Shown piece by piece: positions 7,728 through 15,482 of a stretch of DNA of 64,000 nt (position 1 is the stretch's first letter; each line of letters opens with the position of its first letter). Source of the stretch: an uncultured Clostridia bacterium. GTDB taxonomy: Bacteria; Bacillota; Clostridia; Oscillospirales; Butyricicoccaceae. Where the stretch lies: NCBI GenBank assembly GCA_947856675.1, contig CANUCM010000067.1:1-64000 (forward strand), given 5' to 3'. The translations under genes were made by a program, and so were the position numbers. The notes under the pieces were generated by a model. The model made no database searches. It was not told where the DNA came from and saw only the letters and a program-made list of their open reading frames with translations.

Positions 7728-8822
7728 ATGAAAAACGAATATTTAAAGCACCAAATGGGCGAGCTGTCCGGCGGCTGCAGCGCTTTGAGCTGGAGTACAG
7801 AAGATGGTCTGCATTTTTGGGGCAGGAACTTTGATTTCAGCCGTCTGGCGCAGGGGACCGGCGTCACATTTGTACCCAGGGGCACACAGTATTATACATG
7901 CGGCACCAGCATGGAAAACAACCTTGACGAAAACAGCCGGTGTACGGCCGCTTACGCTGCGGCAGGGACAGGGTTTACGCTGCTGCCCTCTACGCCGGTT
8001 TTGTATGAAGGGATCAACGAAAAGGGGCTGATGGGCGGCCAGCTGTATTATCGCGGGTTCGCGCAGTATGCAAATCGAGCAAAACACGGCCTGCAGCCGC
8101 TTCAGCCGCCGTTCGTCGTATATCATTTGCTGGCGCAATGCGCCTCGGTGGACGAGGCGGTCAGTATGCTGACCGATCGCTTTTTTCTGGCCGACGTCCC
8201 CATGCTCGGAACCGTGCCGCCGCTGCACTGGTCTTTCAGCGATCGAACGGGAGAGACCATTGTCGTGGAACCGGACAGGCAGGGGCTGAGCATTTACCGT
8301 CAGACCATCGGCGTGATGACAAACAGCCCCGGATATGACTGGCACCGGCTGAATCTTTTAAACTATGCGGGCATTCGCGATTTGGATTACAGCAACGTAG
8401 AGATCGACGGAGACAGGCAGGAGCAATGCTTTTCGGGAAGCGGAGCGCAGGGGCTGCCCGGCGACTGGAGCTCTCCGTCGCGCTTTATTCGGCTGGCCAT
8501 GCTGAAACAATACGCGGCCAAAGCCCGCGGAGAACAGGAGGGCGTCAGCCGCATGCTGAGACTGTTTGAAAGCGCGGCGTTTCCCCTGGGGATGGTGAGA
8601 GTCAGCGAACAGGGACACATCACCGAATACGACAAAGACGTGAGTCCCTATGACTATACCGTGTATACGTCCGTCATGTGCTCTGAAACCCTCAGATTCT
8701 ATTGGACCACTTATGAAAACAGCCGTGTACAGTATATCGACTTGTCACAGCTTATGCGCAGGGGGAAGCCCTTTCAGGTCGACATGGGGCGGCTTCCGGA
8801 CTTTAAAAATGCAGCGCAATAA
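7728..8822 (+). CDS. Choloylglycine hydrolase / penicillin V acylase family Ntn-hydrolase
   Basis: A 364-residue linear-amide C-N hydrolase. The N-terminal nucleophile family pattern is intact: C17, R33 (+16) and D36 (+19), matching Cys2/Arg18/Asp21 of bile salt hydrolases, then the TNSPGYDWH segment with the conserved Asn and a later GDWSSPSRFIR segment with the conserved Arg. The AAAGGAGG site fixes the start at 7728, so the nucleophile follows a 16-residue leader rather than Met-1 and would have to be freed by cleavage. The substrate (bile salt, penicillin V, acyl-homoserine lactone or a cell-wall amide) cannot be told from the sequence. It stands alone, with no transporter next to it. Confidence 0.85.
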   Translation: MKNEYLKHQMGELSGGCSALSWSTEDGLHFWGRNFDFSRLAQGTGVTFVPRGTQYYTCGTSMENNLDENSRCTAAYAAAGTGFTLLPSTPVLYEGINEKGLMGGQLYYRGFAQYANRAKHGLQPLQPPFVVYHLLAQCASVDEAVSMLTDRFFLADVPMLGTVPPLHWSFSDRTGETIVVEPDRQGLSIYRQTIGVMTNSPGYDWHRLNLLNYAGIRDLDYSNVEIDGDRQEQCFSGSGAQGLPGDWSSPSRFIRLAMLKQYAAKARGEQEGVSRMLRLFESAAFPLGMVRVSEQGHITEYDKDVSPYDYTVYTSVMCSETLRFYWTTYENSRVQYIDLSQLMRRGKPFQVDMGRLPDFKNAAQ

Positions 8823-8829
8823 TTGCTGC

Positions 8830-8860
8830 TTGACAATCCGGCAAAATATGATAGTATAAT
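8830..8860 (+). promoter_or_regulatory. Promoter of the aromatic amino acid operon
   Basis: Perfect TTGACA (8830-8835) and perfect TATAAT (8855-8860), separated by a slightly long 19-bp spacer. The predicted transcript starts near 8867, just ahead of the leader peptide gene. Confidence 0.7.
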
Positions 8861-8893
8861 TTATATCTTAATTTTCGTCAGGAGTTTTGACTG

Positions 8894-8986
8894 ATGTATC
8901 TGGCCGCTGCTTTTGTTTTTGCATATTATTATTACTTTTACTTTACCGAAAACAAAGTAAAAGCGATTTGTGATGCAAAAATGTAA
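8894..8986 (+). CDS. Tyr/Phe-rich leader peptide of the aro operon
   Basis: A 30-codon reading frame with its own ribosome site (TCAGGAG, 8878-8884, 9 bases before the ATG). The peptide begins MYLAAAFVFAYYYYFYF: ten of the residues 2-17 are Tyr or Phe, including a run of seven (11-17). It ends in a Lys-rich tail and TAA. Such composition is the hallmark of attenuator leader peptides (compare PheL of enteric bacteria). It lies between a good promoter and a terminator that precedes aroF by only 23 bases. The inferred role is that ribosome stalling at uncharged Tyr/Phe codons decides whether the downstream terminator forms. It was too short for routine gene calling. Confidence 0.85.
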   Translation: MYLAAAFVFAYYYYFYFTENKVKAICDAKM

Positions 8987-9066
8987 ATGCGGTCAGGGCA
9001 GTATTTCTGATTGGATATTTATATGAGCTCAAACGGTCACGCAAATCGCAGCGTGACCGTTTTTTT
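8935..9066 (+). promoter_or_regulatory. Transcription attenuator with protector, antiterminator and terminator hairpins
   Basis: Three competing pairings can be written. The protector is 8935-8944 with 8954-8963, a perfect 10 bp overlapping the last aromatic codons. The antiterminator is 8963-8970 with 9042-9049 (8 perfect pairs), extended by a G-U and a G-C pair (8971-8972 with 9040-9041). The terminator is 9031-9042 with 9051-9062 plus a T run. The antiterminator shares bases with both other hairpins. A ribosome stalled on the Tyr codons covers the 8935-8944 arm and frees the antiterminator arm. A ribosome at the leader stop codon (8984) covers it and lets the terminator form. Confidence 0.78.
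9031..9066 (+). terminator. Attenuator terminator before aroF
   Basis: Perfect 12-bp stem (9031-9042 with 9051-9062), 8-nt loop and a T run to 9066. There is no gene upstream on this strand except the leader peptide, so it acts as a conditional rather than a gene-end terminator. Confidence 0.88.
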
Positions 9067-9089
9067 ACGCACAGAGGAGGTTTTGCGAT

Positions 9090-10094
9090 ATGATAGCAGT
9101 TCTGAAGCCGGGCACTTCGCTGCGCCAGCGCGACAATCTGATTGCCTGGTTTAAAAGCCAGGGGCTCGAGGTGCATATTTCAGAAGGCCAGATGCACACA
9201 GTGCTCGGCATTGTAGGCGATACCAGCGGCATTGACATTGACCTGCTGCAGAGCCTGGATATCGTGGACTCAGCCAAGCGTGTCAGTGAAACCTATAAGC
9301 TGGCAAACCGCAAGTTTCACCCGTCCGACAGCGTGATTTCCGTCGGGGATGTGCGCATTGGCGGCGGAAACTTTCAGCTGATTGCCGGGCCGTGCTCTGT
9401 GGAAAGTGAAGAACAGATTCTGCAAATTGCGCAGTCTGTACGCGCAGGCGGCGCAGCACTGCTCAGGGGCGGGGCTTTTAAACCGCGCACTTCACCGTAC
9501 GATTTTCAGGGCCTGAAAGCACATGGCATTGAGTTTTTGCTGGAAGCCAAAAAGCTGACCGGAATGCCTATTGTCACGGAAATTATGAGCGTGGAGCATC
9601 TTCCGCTGTTTGAGCATGTGGATGTGATCCAGGTCGGCGCCCGCAATATGCAGAACTTTGAATTGCTGAAGGCGCTCGGCAGGACCGATAAAGTGATTCT
9701 GCTCAAACGCGGCATGTGCAGTACTCTGAAGGAGCTTCTAATGAGCGCGGAGTACATCATGGCCGGCGGCAATGAAAACGTCATTCTGTGTGAGCGCGGC
9801 ATACGGACCTACGAAACCAGCACGCGCAATACACTGGATTTGTCCGCAGTGCCGATGCTGCATGAAATGACGCACCTTCCGGTTGTCGTGGATCCCAGCC
9901 ACGCAACGGGCCGTTCGCGGCTGGTGCTTCCCATGGCGATGGCGGCCGCTGCAGCGGGTGCTGACGGGCTTATGATTGAGGTGCACAACGATCCGATGCA
10001 TGCTTTATGTGACGGCGCGCAATCGCTGACGCCGGAGCAGTTTTGTGAGCTGGCTGCCAGGGTTTCAGCTGTGCGGGAGGCGGTTTTGCGATGA
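9090..10094 (+). CDS. aroF: 3-deoxy-7-phosphoheptulonate (DAHP) synthase, type I-beta
   Basis: A 334-residue enzyme for the first shikimate-pathway step (phosphoenolpyruvate + erythrose 4-phosphate to DAHP). A ferredoxin-like N-terminal domain (1-70) precedes the TIM barrel, the layout of the Thermotoga-type enzymes that are inhibited by Tyr/Phe through this domain. Barrel motifs include GPCSVES (about 97-103), FKPRTSPYDF, QVGARNMQNF, LLKRG, and DPSHATGR with the metal/substrate His. AGAGGAGG precedes the start. It is the first gene of the operon and is controlled by the attenuator 23 bases upstream. Its stop overlaps tyrA by 4 bases. Confidence 0.95.
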   Translation: MIAVLKPGTSLRQRDNLIAWFKSQGLEVHISEGQMHTVLGIVGDTSGIDIDLLQSLDIVDSAKRVSETYKLANRKFHPSDSVISVGDVRIGGGNFQLIAGPCSVESEEQILQIAQSVRAGGAALLRGGAFKPRTSPYDFQGLKAHGIEFLLEAKKLTGMPIVTEIMSVEHLPLFEHVDVIQVGARNMQNFELLKALGRTDKVILLKRGMCSTLKELLMSAEYIMAGGNENVILCERGIRTYETSTRNTLDLSAVPMLHEMTHLPVVVDPSHATGRSRLVLPMAMAAAAAGADGLMIEVHNDPMHALCDGAQSLTPEQFCELAARVSAVREAVLR

Positions 10095-10930
10095 CAGTCG
10101 GAATTGTAGGGCTGGGGCTCATTGGAGGCTCCGCGGCCAAGGCCTATTCCGGAGCAGGGCATACTGTGCTGGGCCTTGATACCAACGCATCTGTTTTGGG
10201 CTTTGCCGGGCTGGCCGGCGTGGTGACGGAACCGCTGAACCGGGACAATGTCAAATCCTGCGATCTTTTGCTGATAGCGCTGCTTCCTTCGGGAACCGTA
10301 CGGTTTTTGGCCGAGTGGGCGGACGTTATTCCCAAAAGCTGCCTTGTCATGGACTTATGCGGCACAAAGCGCGCAGTCTGCCGGCACGGGTTTGCCCTGG
10401 CCCGCGAGTACGGCTTCACTTTTGTGGGCGGGCATCCGATGGCGGGAAGCCACCATTCCGGCTATGCGTACAGCCGGGCTGATTTGTTCCGGGGTGCATC
10501 GATGATAGTGGTTCCGCCTGTGACCGATGACATGGCTTTTTTGGAGCATTTGAAGCAGCTTCTTTTGCCGCTGGGCCTGAAATGCATTACCGTTGCCACC
10601 GCTGAGGAGCATGACAAAAACATTGCCTTTACTTCGCAGCTGGCCCATGTCGTGTCCAATGCGTATATAAAAAGCCCCTCAGCCGGACGGCATAAAGGGT
10701 TTTCTGCCGGAAGCTACAAAGACCTGACGCGGGTTGCCTGGCTTGCTTCGGATATGTGGACAGAGTTGTTTTTGGAAAACCAGGACTTTTTGACACAAGA
10801 GCTGGATACGCTGATTGAGCAGCTGAAGGCCTATCGCGCCGCCATTGCCGCAGGCGATGCGCGAACACTCCACAGCCTGCTGGAAGAAGGGAAGCGGCGC
10901 AAGGAGGAGGTGGACGGATGCATGCCATAA
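10091..10930 (+). CDS. tyrA: Prephenate dehydrogenase
   Basis: A 279-residue enzyme converting prephenate to 4-hydroxyphenylpyruvate (or arogenate to tyrosine) with NAD(P)+. The Rossmann motif is GIVGLGLIGGS (3-13). Further on, the substrate loop GGHPMAGSHHSGY carries the catalytic His, and the helical C-terminal domain has the GFSAGSYKDLTR segment. It lacks the C-terminal ACT domain that the Bacillus enzyme has, so it is probably not itself feedback-controlled through ACT. It is translationally coupled to aroF (ATGA) and overlaps aroB by 13 bases. Confidence 0.93.
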   Translation: MTVGIVGLGLIGGSAAKAYSGAGHTVLGLDTNASVLGFAGLAGVVTEPLNRDNVKSCDLLLIALLPSGTVRFLAEWADVIPKSCLVMDLCGTKRAVCRHGFALAREYGFTFVGGHPMAGSHHSGYAYSRADLFRGASMIVVPPVTDDMAFLEHLKQLLLPLGLKCITVATAEEHDKNIAFTSQLAHVVSNAYIKSPSAGRHKGFSAGSYKDLTRVAWLASDMWTELFLENQDFLTQELDTLIEQLKAYRAAIAAGDARTLHSLLEEGKRRKEEVDGCMP

Positions 10931-11976
10931 CGGTGCCGGCAACGCGGCCGTACCAGGTGACCATTGGCCGCGGCCTTCTGAGCAGGGCGGGTGAATGCAT
11001 CGGGCAGCTTTTCCCGCGCCGCAGCGTTGCCGTCGTTTCGGATGATACGGTGTTTGCCCTGTACGGACAAACTGTCATGCATTCGCTGGAAGCGTCGGGC
11101 TGCACGCCGTGTTCGTTTGTGTTTGAGCACGGCGAAGCGTCAAAAAACCTCACAACCTACTCGCGCCTGATGGAATTTCTGGCGCGCAGCCGCCTGACGC
11201 GCGCAGATGTTGTGGCGGCGCTCGGCGGCGGAGTGACAGGGGATCTGGCAGGCTTTGCCGCGGCCACTTATCTGAGGGGAATTGCCGCAGTTCAGCTGCC
11301 CACAACGCTGCTGGCGGCCGTGGATTCATCCGTCGGGGGAAAGACGGCTGTCAACCTTCCGCAGGGGAAAAACCTCGCCGGTGCTTTTCACTTGCCGGCG
11401 GCCGTATTTTGTGACTGCGCTGCTTTTGATTCTTTGCCGGAGCACATTGTGCGCGACGGGTGCGCAGAAGTACTCAAGTATGGTATGATTTGCGATGCGG
11501 AGTTGCTGCGGCTGGCCAAGACCCCGGATGTGTGCAAGAGTGAAGCGGTGATAGAACGCTGTGTGCGTATAAAGAGCCGTATCACCGCTGCGGACGAGCA
11601 CGACACGGGACAGCGGCAGCTTTTGAACTTCGGCCACACCATTGGCCACGCAATAGAAGCCTGTAGCGGCTTTTCCTGCAGCCACGGACAGGCCGTTGCC
11701 GCCGGGATGGCCTATATAACACGCGCGGCAGCCCGAATGGGCCTGTGCCGCGAAGAGTGCGCTGCAGAGCTGGAAAGCACGCTGCGCGCATTCGGGCTTC
11801 CGGTCAGCACTTCGATTCCGGCCCGGGCGCTGTTTGAAGCGGCTCTTTCCGATAAAAAATGCACGGGGCAGGATATCACCCTTGTCCTGCCGCAGGCCGT
11901 GGGGCAGTGCGTTTTAAAAACAATGCCTTCGGGCTGCCTTCTCGACTTCATAAAGAAAGGGGAGCAACCGCTGTGA
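10918..11976 (+). CDS. aroB: 3-dehydroquinate synthase
   Basis: A 352-residue enzyme for shikimate step 2, DAHP to 3-dehydroquinate, using NAD+ and a divalent metal. Visible hallmarks are EHGEASKN, the NAD-binding ALGGGVTGDLAGF, PTTLLAAVDSSVGGKTAVN, EVLKYGMI with the metal Glu, and the metal-binding LNFGHTIGHAIE and SHGQAVAAGM His residues. Length is normal for the family. AAGGAGGAGG lies in the tyrA 3' end. Confidence 0.96.
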   Translation: MHAITVPATRPYQVTIGRGLLSRAGECIGQLFPRRSVAVVSDDTVFALYGQTVMHSLEASGCTPCSFVFEHGEASKNLTTYSRLMEFLARSRLTRADVVAALGGGVTGDLAGFAAATYLRGIAAVQLPTTLLAAVDSSVGGKTAVNLPQGKNLAGAFHLPAAVFCDCAAFDSLPEHIVRDGCAEVLKYGMICDAELLRLAKTPDVCKSEAVIERCVRIKSRITAADEHDTGQRQLLNFGHTIGHAIEACSGFSCSHGQAVAAGMAYITRAAARMGLCREECAAELESTLRAFGLPVSTSIPARALFEAALSDKKCTGQDITLVLPQAVGQCVLKTMPSGCLLDFIKKGEQPL

Positions 11977-13235
11977 ATCTGCGCATTCTTTCCCCATTGC
12001 AGGGCGGTGTTGTCGACGCGATTGCTTCAAAATCCCACGTGCACAGGCTGCTCATATGTGCGGCGCTGAGCGACAGGCCTGCCGAAATCGAATGTTCTGC
12101 CCTGTCTGATGATATCGAAGCCACGGTCGACTGCCTGCGTGCGCTGGGGGCAGAGATCGGGTATAATCGCGGGGTGTTTTCCGTTGCTCCTGTAAAGGAA
12201 ATTGCCCGCGGAAAGGTCCTCCGGTGCAGAGAAAGCGGCTCGACCCTGCGGTTTCTGCTCCCGGTTGCCGCTGCATTGGGCGCCGACTGCCGGTTTCTTC
12301 TGGACGGCCGGCTTTCTGAGCGGCCTCTGCAGCCGCTGATTGCTGCGCTGGAACAGCACGGGTGCTCGGTGTTTCGCCCTGAAAGCCGCTGCATTTCCAT
12401 CAGCGGGCAGCTGCGCAGCGGCGAGTTCTTTCTTCCCGGAAACCTTTCATCGCAATTTATCAGCGGGCTGCTGCTGGCGTTTTCCTGTATGAAGGAAGGC
12501 GGCAGTATCTGCCTGCAGGACCGGCTGGAGTCTGCGCCCTATGTTCGGCTGACTGTCGAAACGCTCAAAGCCTTCGGAGTGGATGTCCATGTTTCCGAAA
12601 GCAGGTTTGCGGTGCCCTTCGGAAGCGTTTTGCATTCTCCCGGGCGGATCGCGGCGGAAGGAGACTGGTCCAATGCGGCGTTTTGGCTTTGCGCCGGGGC
12701 CATCAGCCGCCATCCGGTTTTGTGCCGCGGGCTGTCCGCCGATTCTGTGCAGGGGGACCGGCAAGTGCTGGCCATTTTAGCGCAGATGGGTGCCCGTGCT
12801 GCGTGGACGAAGGAAGGGGCTTTGGTGGAAAAAGACAGGCTGCATGCGGTGGACATCGACGCAGCAGACATTCCCGATTTGATCCCGGCACTGGCTGCGG
12901 TGTGTGCCCTGGCCGAAGGCCGGTCGAGAATTTATCACGCCGGGCGTCTGCGCCTGAAAGAAAGCGATCGTCTGCACACAATTTGCAGTGCACTCGGCGC
13001 CGTGGGCGCCGAAATCCGCGAAGAACCCGAGGGACTGACGATCCGGGGCGTTTCGCAGCTTGCAGGCGGGACGGTATGCGCGGCCGGGGATCACCGCATC
13101 GCCATGATGGCGGCGGTAGTCGCGGCAGGCTGCGCGGAGCCGGTCACGGTTTTGCAGGCGCAGGCTGCACAAAAATCCTATCCGGACTTTTGGAAGCATT
13201 ATCAGCTTCTGGGCGGAAAAACGGAGGTGCTCTGA
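11973..13235 (+). CDS. aroA: 3-phosphoshikimate 1-carboxyvinyltransferase (EPSP synthase)
   Basis: A 420-residue enzyme for step 6: shikimate 3-phosphate + PEP to EPSP. The start is the GTG at 11973 in a GTGA overlap with the aroB stop and behind AAAGGGGAG; the frame is open further upstream, but that part is aroB in another frame. Motifs are ASKSHVHRLLICAAL (substrate Lys/Ser), ESGSTLRFLLP, the second-half DWSNAAFWL, RLKESDRL and DHRIAMMAAV. It shows neither the plain class I LFLGNAGTAMR nor any obvious resistance signature; the ESGSTLRF variant resembles the Clostridia type. Confidence 0.95.
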   Translation: MNLRILSPLQGGVVDAIASKSHVHRLLICAALSDRPAEIECSALSDDIEATVDCLRALGAEIGYNRGVFSVAPVKEIARGKVLRCRESGSTLRFLLPVAAALGADCRFLLDGRLSERPLQPLIAALEQHGCSVFRPESRCISISGQLRSGEFFLPGNLSSQFISGLLLAFSCMKEGGSICLQDRLESAPYVRLTVETLKAFGVDVHVSESRFAVPFGSVLHSPGRIAAEGDWSNAAFWLCAGAISRHPVLCRGLSADSVQGDRQVLAILAQMGARAAWTKEGALVEKDRLHAVDIDAADIPDLIPALAAVCALAEGRSRIYHAGRLRLKESDRLHTICSALGAVGAEIREEPEGLTIRGVSQLAGGTVCAAGDHRIAMMAAVVAAGCAEPVTVLQAQAAQKSYPDFWKHYQLLGGKTEVL

Positions 13236-13236
13236 C

Positions 13237-14328
13237 ATGTCTTCAAGTTACGGAAAAAACATACGGATTACACTGTTCGGACAGTCGCATGGCCCGGCCA
13301 TAGGCGTTGTGATAGAAGGCCTGCCGCCCGGCTTTGCTGTGGATATGCCGGCATTGCAAAGATTTATGGCCCGGCGCGCTCCCGGAGGTGCGCTGGCAAC
13401 AGCCAGGAAAGAGCCGGATGAGCCGGAGTTTGTCAGCGGTCTGTACCAGGGAAAAACCTGCGGCGCGCCTTTGGTTGCACTGATACGCAACCAGGATGCC
13501 CGCTCTGCGGACTATGAAGATTTCAAAAACACACCTCGGCCGGGACATGCTGATTTTACAGCCGGTGTAAAGTACAATAACTTTTCGGATTTTCGCGGCG
13601 GAGGGCACTTTTCCGGCCGCTTGACTGCACCTTTATGCCTTGCGGGGGCGTTCTGCCTGCAGCTTTTGGAAAAAGAAGGAATTGCCATTGGATCGCATAT
13701 TGCATCCATTGGACAAGTGCCGGATGCGCCCTTTGATGCTGTGAATGTAAATAAAAATAACTTTACAGCTATTGAAAATGCGCAATTCCCGGTCAATGAT
13801 GAACAGCAGGGACTCAAAATGCGCGCATTGATTGAACAGGCGCGCTCCTGCGGCAACTCTGTAGGCGGCGTGATTGAATGCGCGGCGGTCGGCCTGCCTG
13901 CCGGCCTGGGCGATCCGATGACCTGCGGCATGGAAAACCGGATTGCCGCCATTGTCTTTTCCATTCCCGGCATCAAGGGTATTGAGTTTGGCAGCGGATT
14001 TGCCGGCTGCGCCCTGTGGGGGTCGCAAAACAACGACGCTTTTTGCTTTCAGGACGGCGCTGTACGCACACGGAGCAATCATCATGGCGGGATTCTGGGT
14101 GGTATCACTTCGGGAATGCCGCTGGTGTTCCGGGTCGCTGTCAAACCTACGCCTTCTATTGCATGCCCTCAGGACAGCGTCGATTTGAAGACGGGGCAGC
14201 CGGTGCAGCTGTCGGTCGGCGGCCGGCACGATCCGTGTATTGTGCCGCGGGCGCTGCCGTGCGTGGAAGCAGCGGCTGCGATTGCCGTTTACGATGCGCT
14301 GCTTGAACAGAAAAAATATTCGGAGTGA
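13237..14328 (+). CDS. aroC: Chorismate synthase
   Basis: A 363-residue FMN-dependent enzyme for step 7, EPSP to chorismate. Signatures are GQSHGPAIGVVIEGLPPG near the N-terminus, RPGHADFT, the FRGGGHFSGRLTA loop and, late in the protein, RTRSNHHGGILGGI, followed by KPTPSI and GRHDPC with catalytic Arg/Asp. CGGAGG sits in the aroA tail. Length is normal. Confidence 0.96.
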   Translation: MSSSYGKNIRITLFGQSHGPAIGVVIEGLPPGFAVDMPALQRFMARRAPGGALATARKEPDEPEFVSGLYQGKTCGAPLVALIRNQDARSADYEDFKNTPRPGHADFTAGVKYNNFSDFRGGGHFSGRLTAPLCLAGAFCLQLLEKEGIAIGSHIASIGQVPDAPFDAVNVNKNNFTAIENAQFPVNDEQQGLKMRALIEQARSCGNSVGGVIECAAVGLPAGLGDPMTCGMENRIAAIVFSIPGIKGIEFGSGFAGCALWGSQNNDAFCFQDGAVRTRSNHHGGILGGITSGMPLVFRVAVKPTPSIACPQDSVDLKTGQPVQLSVGGRHDPCIVPRALPCVEAAAAIAVYDALLEQKKYSE

Positions 14329-14333
14329 ACAAG

Positions 14334-15482
14334 ATGACCATTGAACAGCTCAGACAGGAAATTGATTCGGCAGACAGCAGGCTGCTTGAGGCATTTGAGC
14401 TGCGGATGCAGACTGCGCGAAAAATAGGCCAGTACAAAAGCGAGCAGCATCTTCCAGTGCTGGACAGTGCAAGGGAGAGACAAAAGCTGGCTGAGGTGAT
14501 GGGGCAGACGCAAAAGGACTTGCAGCCATATGCCGGCGCCCTGTACCGGCTGCTTTTTGAACTCAGCCGGCTGTACCAGGAGGACGGCCGGCCGGAACAG
14601 CCCGGCAGTCTGTCACAAACCGTTGCGCAGTGCATACGGCAAACCCCGCCGATGTTTCCGCAGCAAGCCGTGGTTGCCTGCCAGGGTACCGAGGGCGCCT
14701 TTTCGCAAAAGGCCTGTGAGCGAATTTTCAAAACGCCCGACATTATGTATTTCAAGACCTTTGACAGCGTATTTGCAGCCATTGAGTCGGGACTGTGCCG
14801 GTATGGGGTATTGCCGGTGGAAAACAGTACGGCCGGATCGGTCAACCGGGTGTATGATCTTATGATGCAGCACCAGTTCAGCATTGTCCGTTCGGCAAGG
14901 ATGAAAATCAGGCACAGCCTGCTTGCGAAAAAAGGCACCTGCATTCAGGACATCCGCAGGGTTTATTCTCATCCGCAGGCTCTCGGCCAGTGCAGCCGGT
15001 ACCTGGCTTCTCTGAACGGCATCGAGCTGATTCCGTGTGAAAATACGGCGGCAGCGGCGCGCGCCGTGGCAGACAGCGGACGCAGCGACTGGGCGGCCCT
15101 GGCATCTGCCGACTGCGCTCTGCTGTACGGTCTGGACTGCCTTGCGCAGGATGTTCAGGACAGCGACGGGAATTATACGCGGTTTCTTTGTATTTCCCGC
15201 TCGCCGGAAATTTTCCCGGGGGCGGATCGCACCAGCCTGATGATGGTACTTCCGCACAAGGCAGGTTCTCTGTACGGGGTGCTGTCCCGTTTGTACGCGC
15301 AGGGGATCAATCTGCTCAAGCTGGAAAGCCGCCCGCTGCCCGGCCGCGACTTTGAGTTTATGTTCTATTTTGATTTGGAAGTTTCGGTGTATTCTCCCGG
15401 GTTTGGACGCATGCTCAATCAGCTTGAGCAGATGGCGCAGCGCTTTACTTACCTTGGGAGTTACCTGGAGATTGCGGAATGA
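14334..15482 (+). CDS. pheA: Bifunctional chorismate mutase / prephenate dehydratase (P-protein)
   Basis: A 382-residue enzyme making phenylpyruvate. The N-terminal AroQ-type chorismate mutase (about 1-85) has LRQEIDSADSRLLEAFELRM and RKIGQYK. The prephenate dehydratase core (about 105-285) runs from ACQGTEGAFSQKA through LPVENSTAGSVNRVYDL to DGNYTRFLCI. A C-terminal ACT domain (about 295-380), with LPHKAGSLYGVLSRL and the ESRP motif, is expected to bind Phe for feedback inhibition. Start choice: CGGAG (14321-14325) is 8 bases from the ATG at 14334; a GTG at 14325 overlapping the aroC stop is the alternative. This fused architecture is the usual proteobacterial form and less usual in Bacilli. 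Confidence 0.93.
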   Translation: MTIEQLRQEIDSADSRLLEAFELRMQTARKIGQYKSEQHLPVLDSARERQKLAEVMGQTQKDLQPYAGALYRLLFELSRLYQEDGRPEQPGSLSQTVAQCIRQTPPMFPQQAVVACQGTEGAFSQKACERIFKTPDIMYFKTFDSVFAAIESGLCRYGVLPVENSTAGSVNRVYDLMMQHQFSIVRSARMKIRHSLLAKKGTCIQDIRRVYSHPQALGQCSRYLASLNGIELIPCENTAAAARAVADSGRSDWAALASADCALLYGLDCLAQDVQDSDGNYTRFLCISRSPEIFPGADRTSLMMVLPHKAGSLYGVLSRLYAQGINLLKLESRPLPGRDFEFMFYFDLEVSVYSPGFGRMLNQLEQMAQRFTYLGSYLEIAE

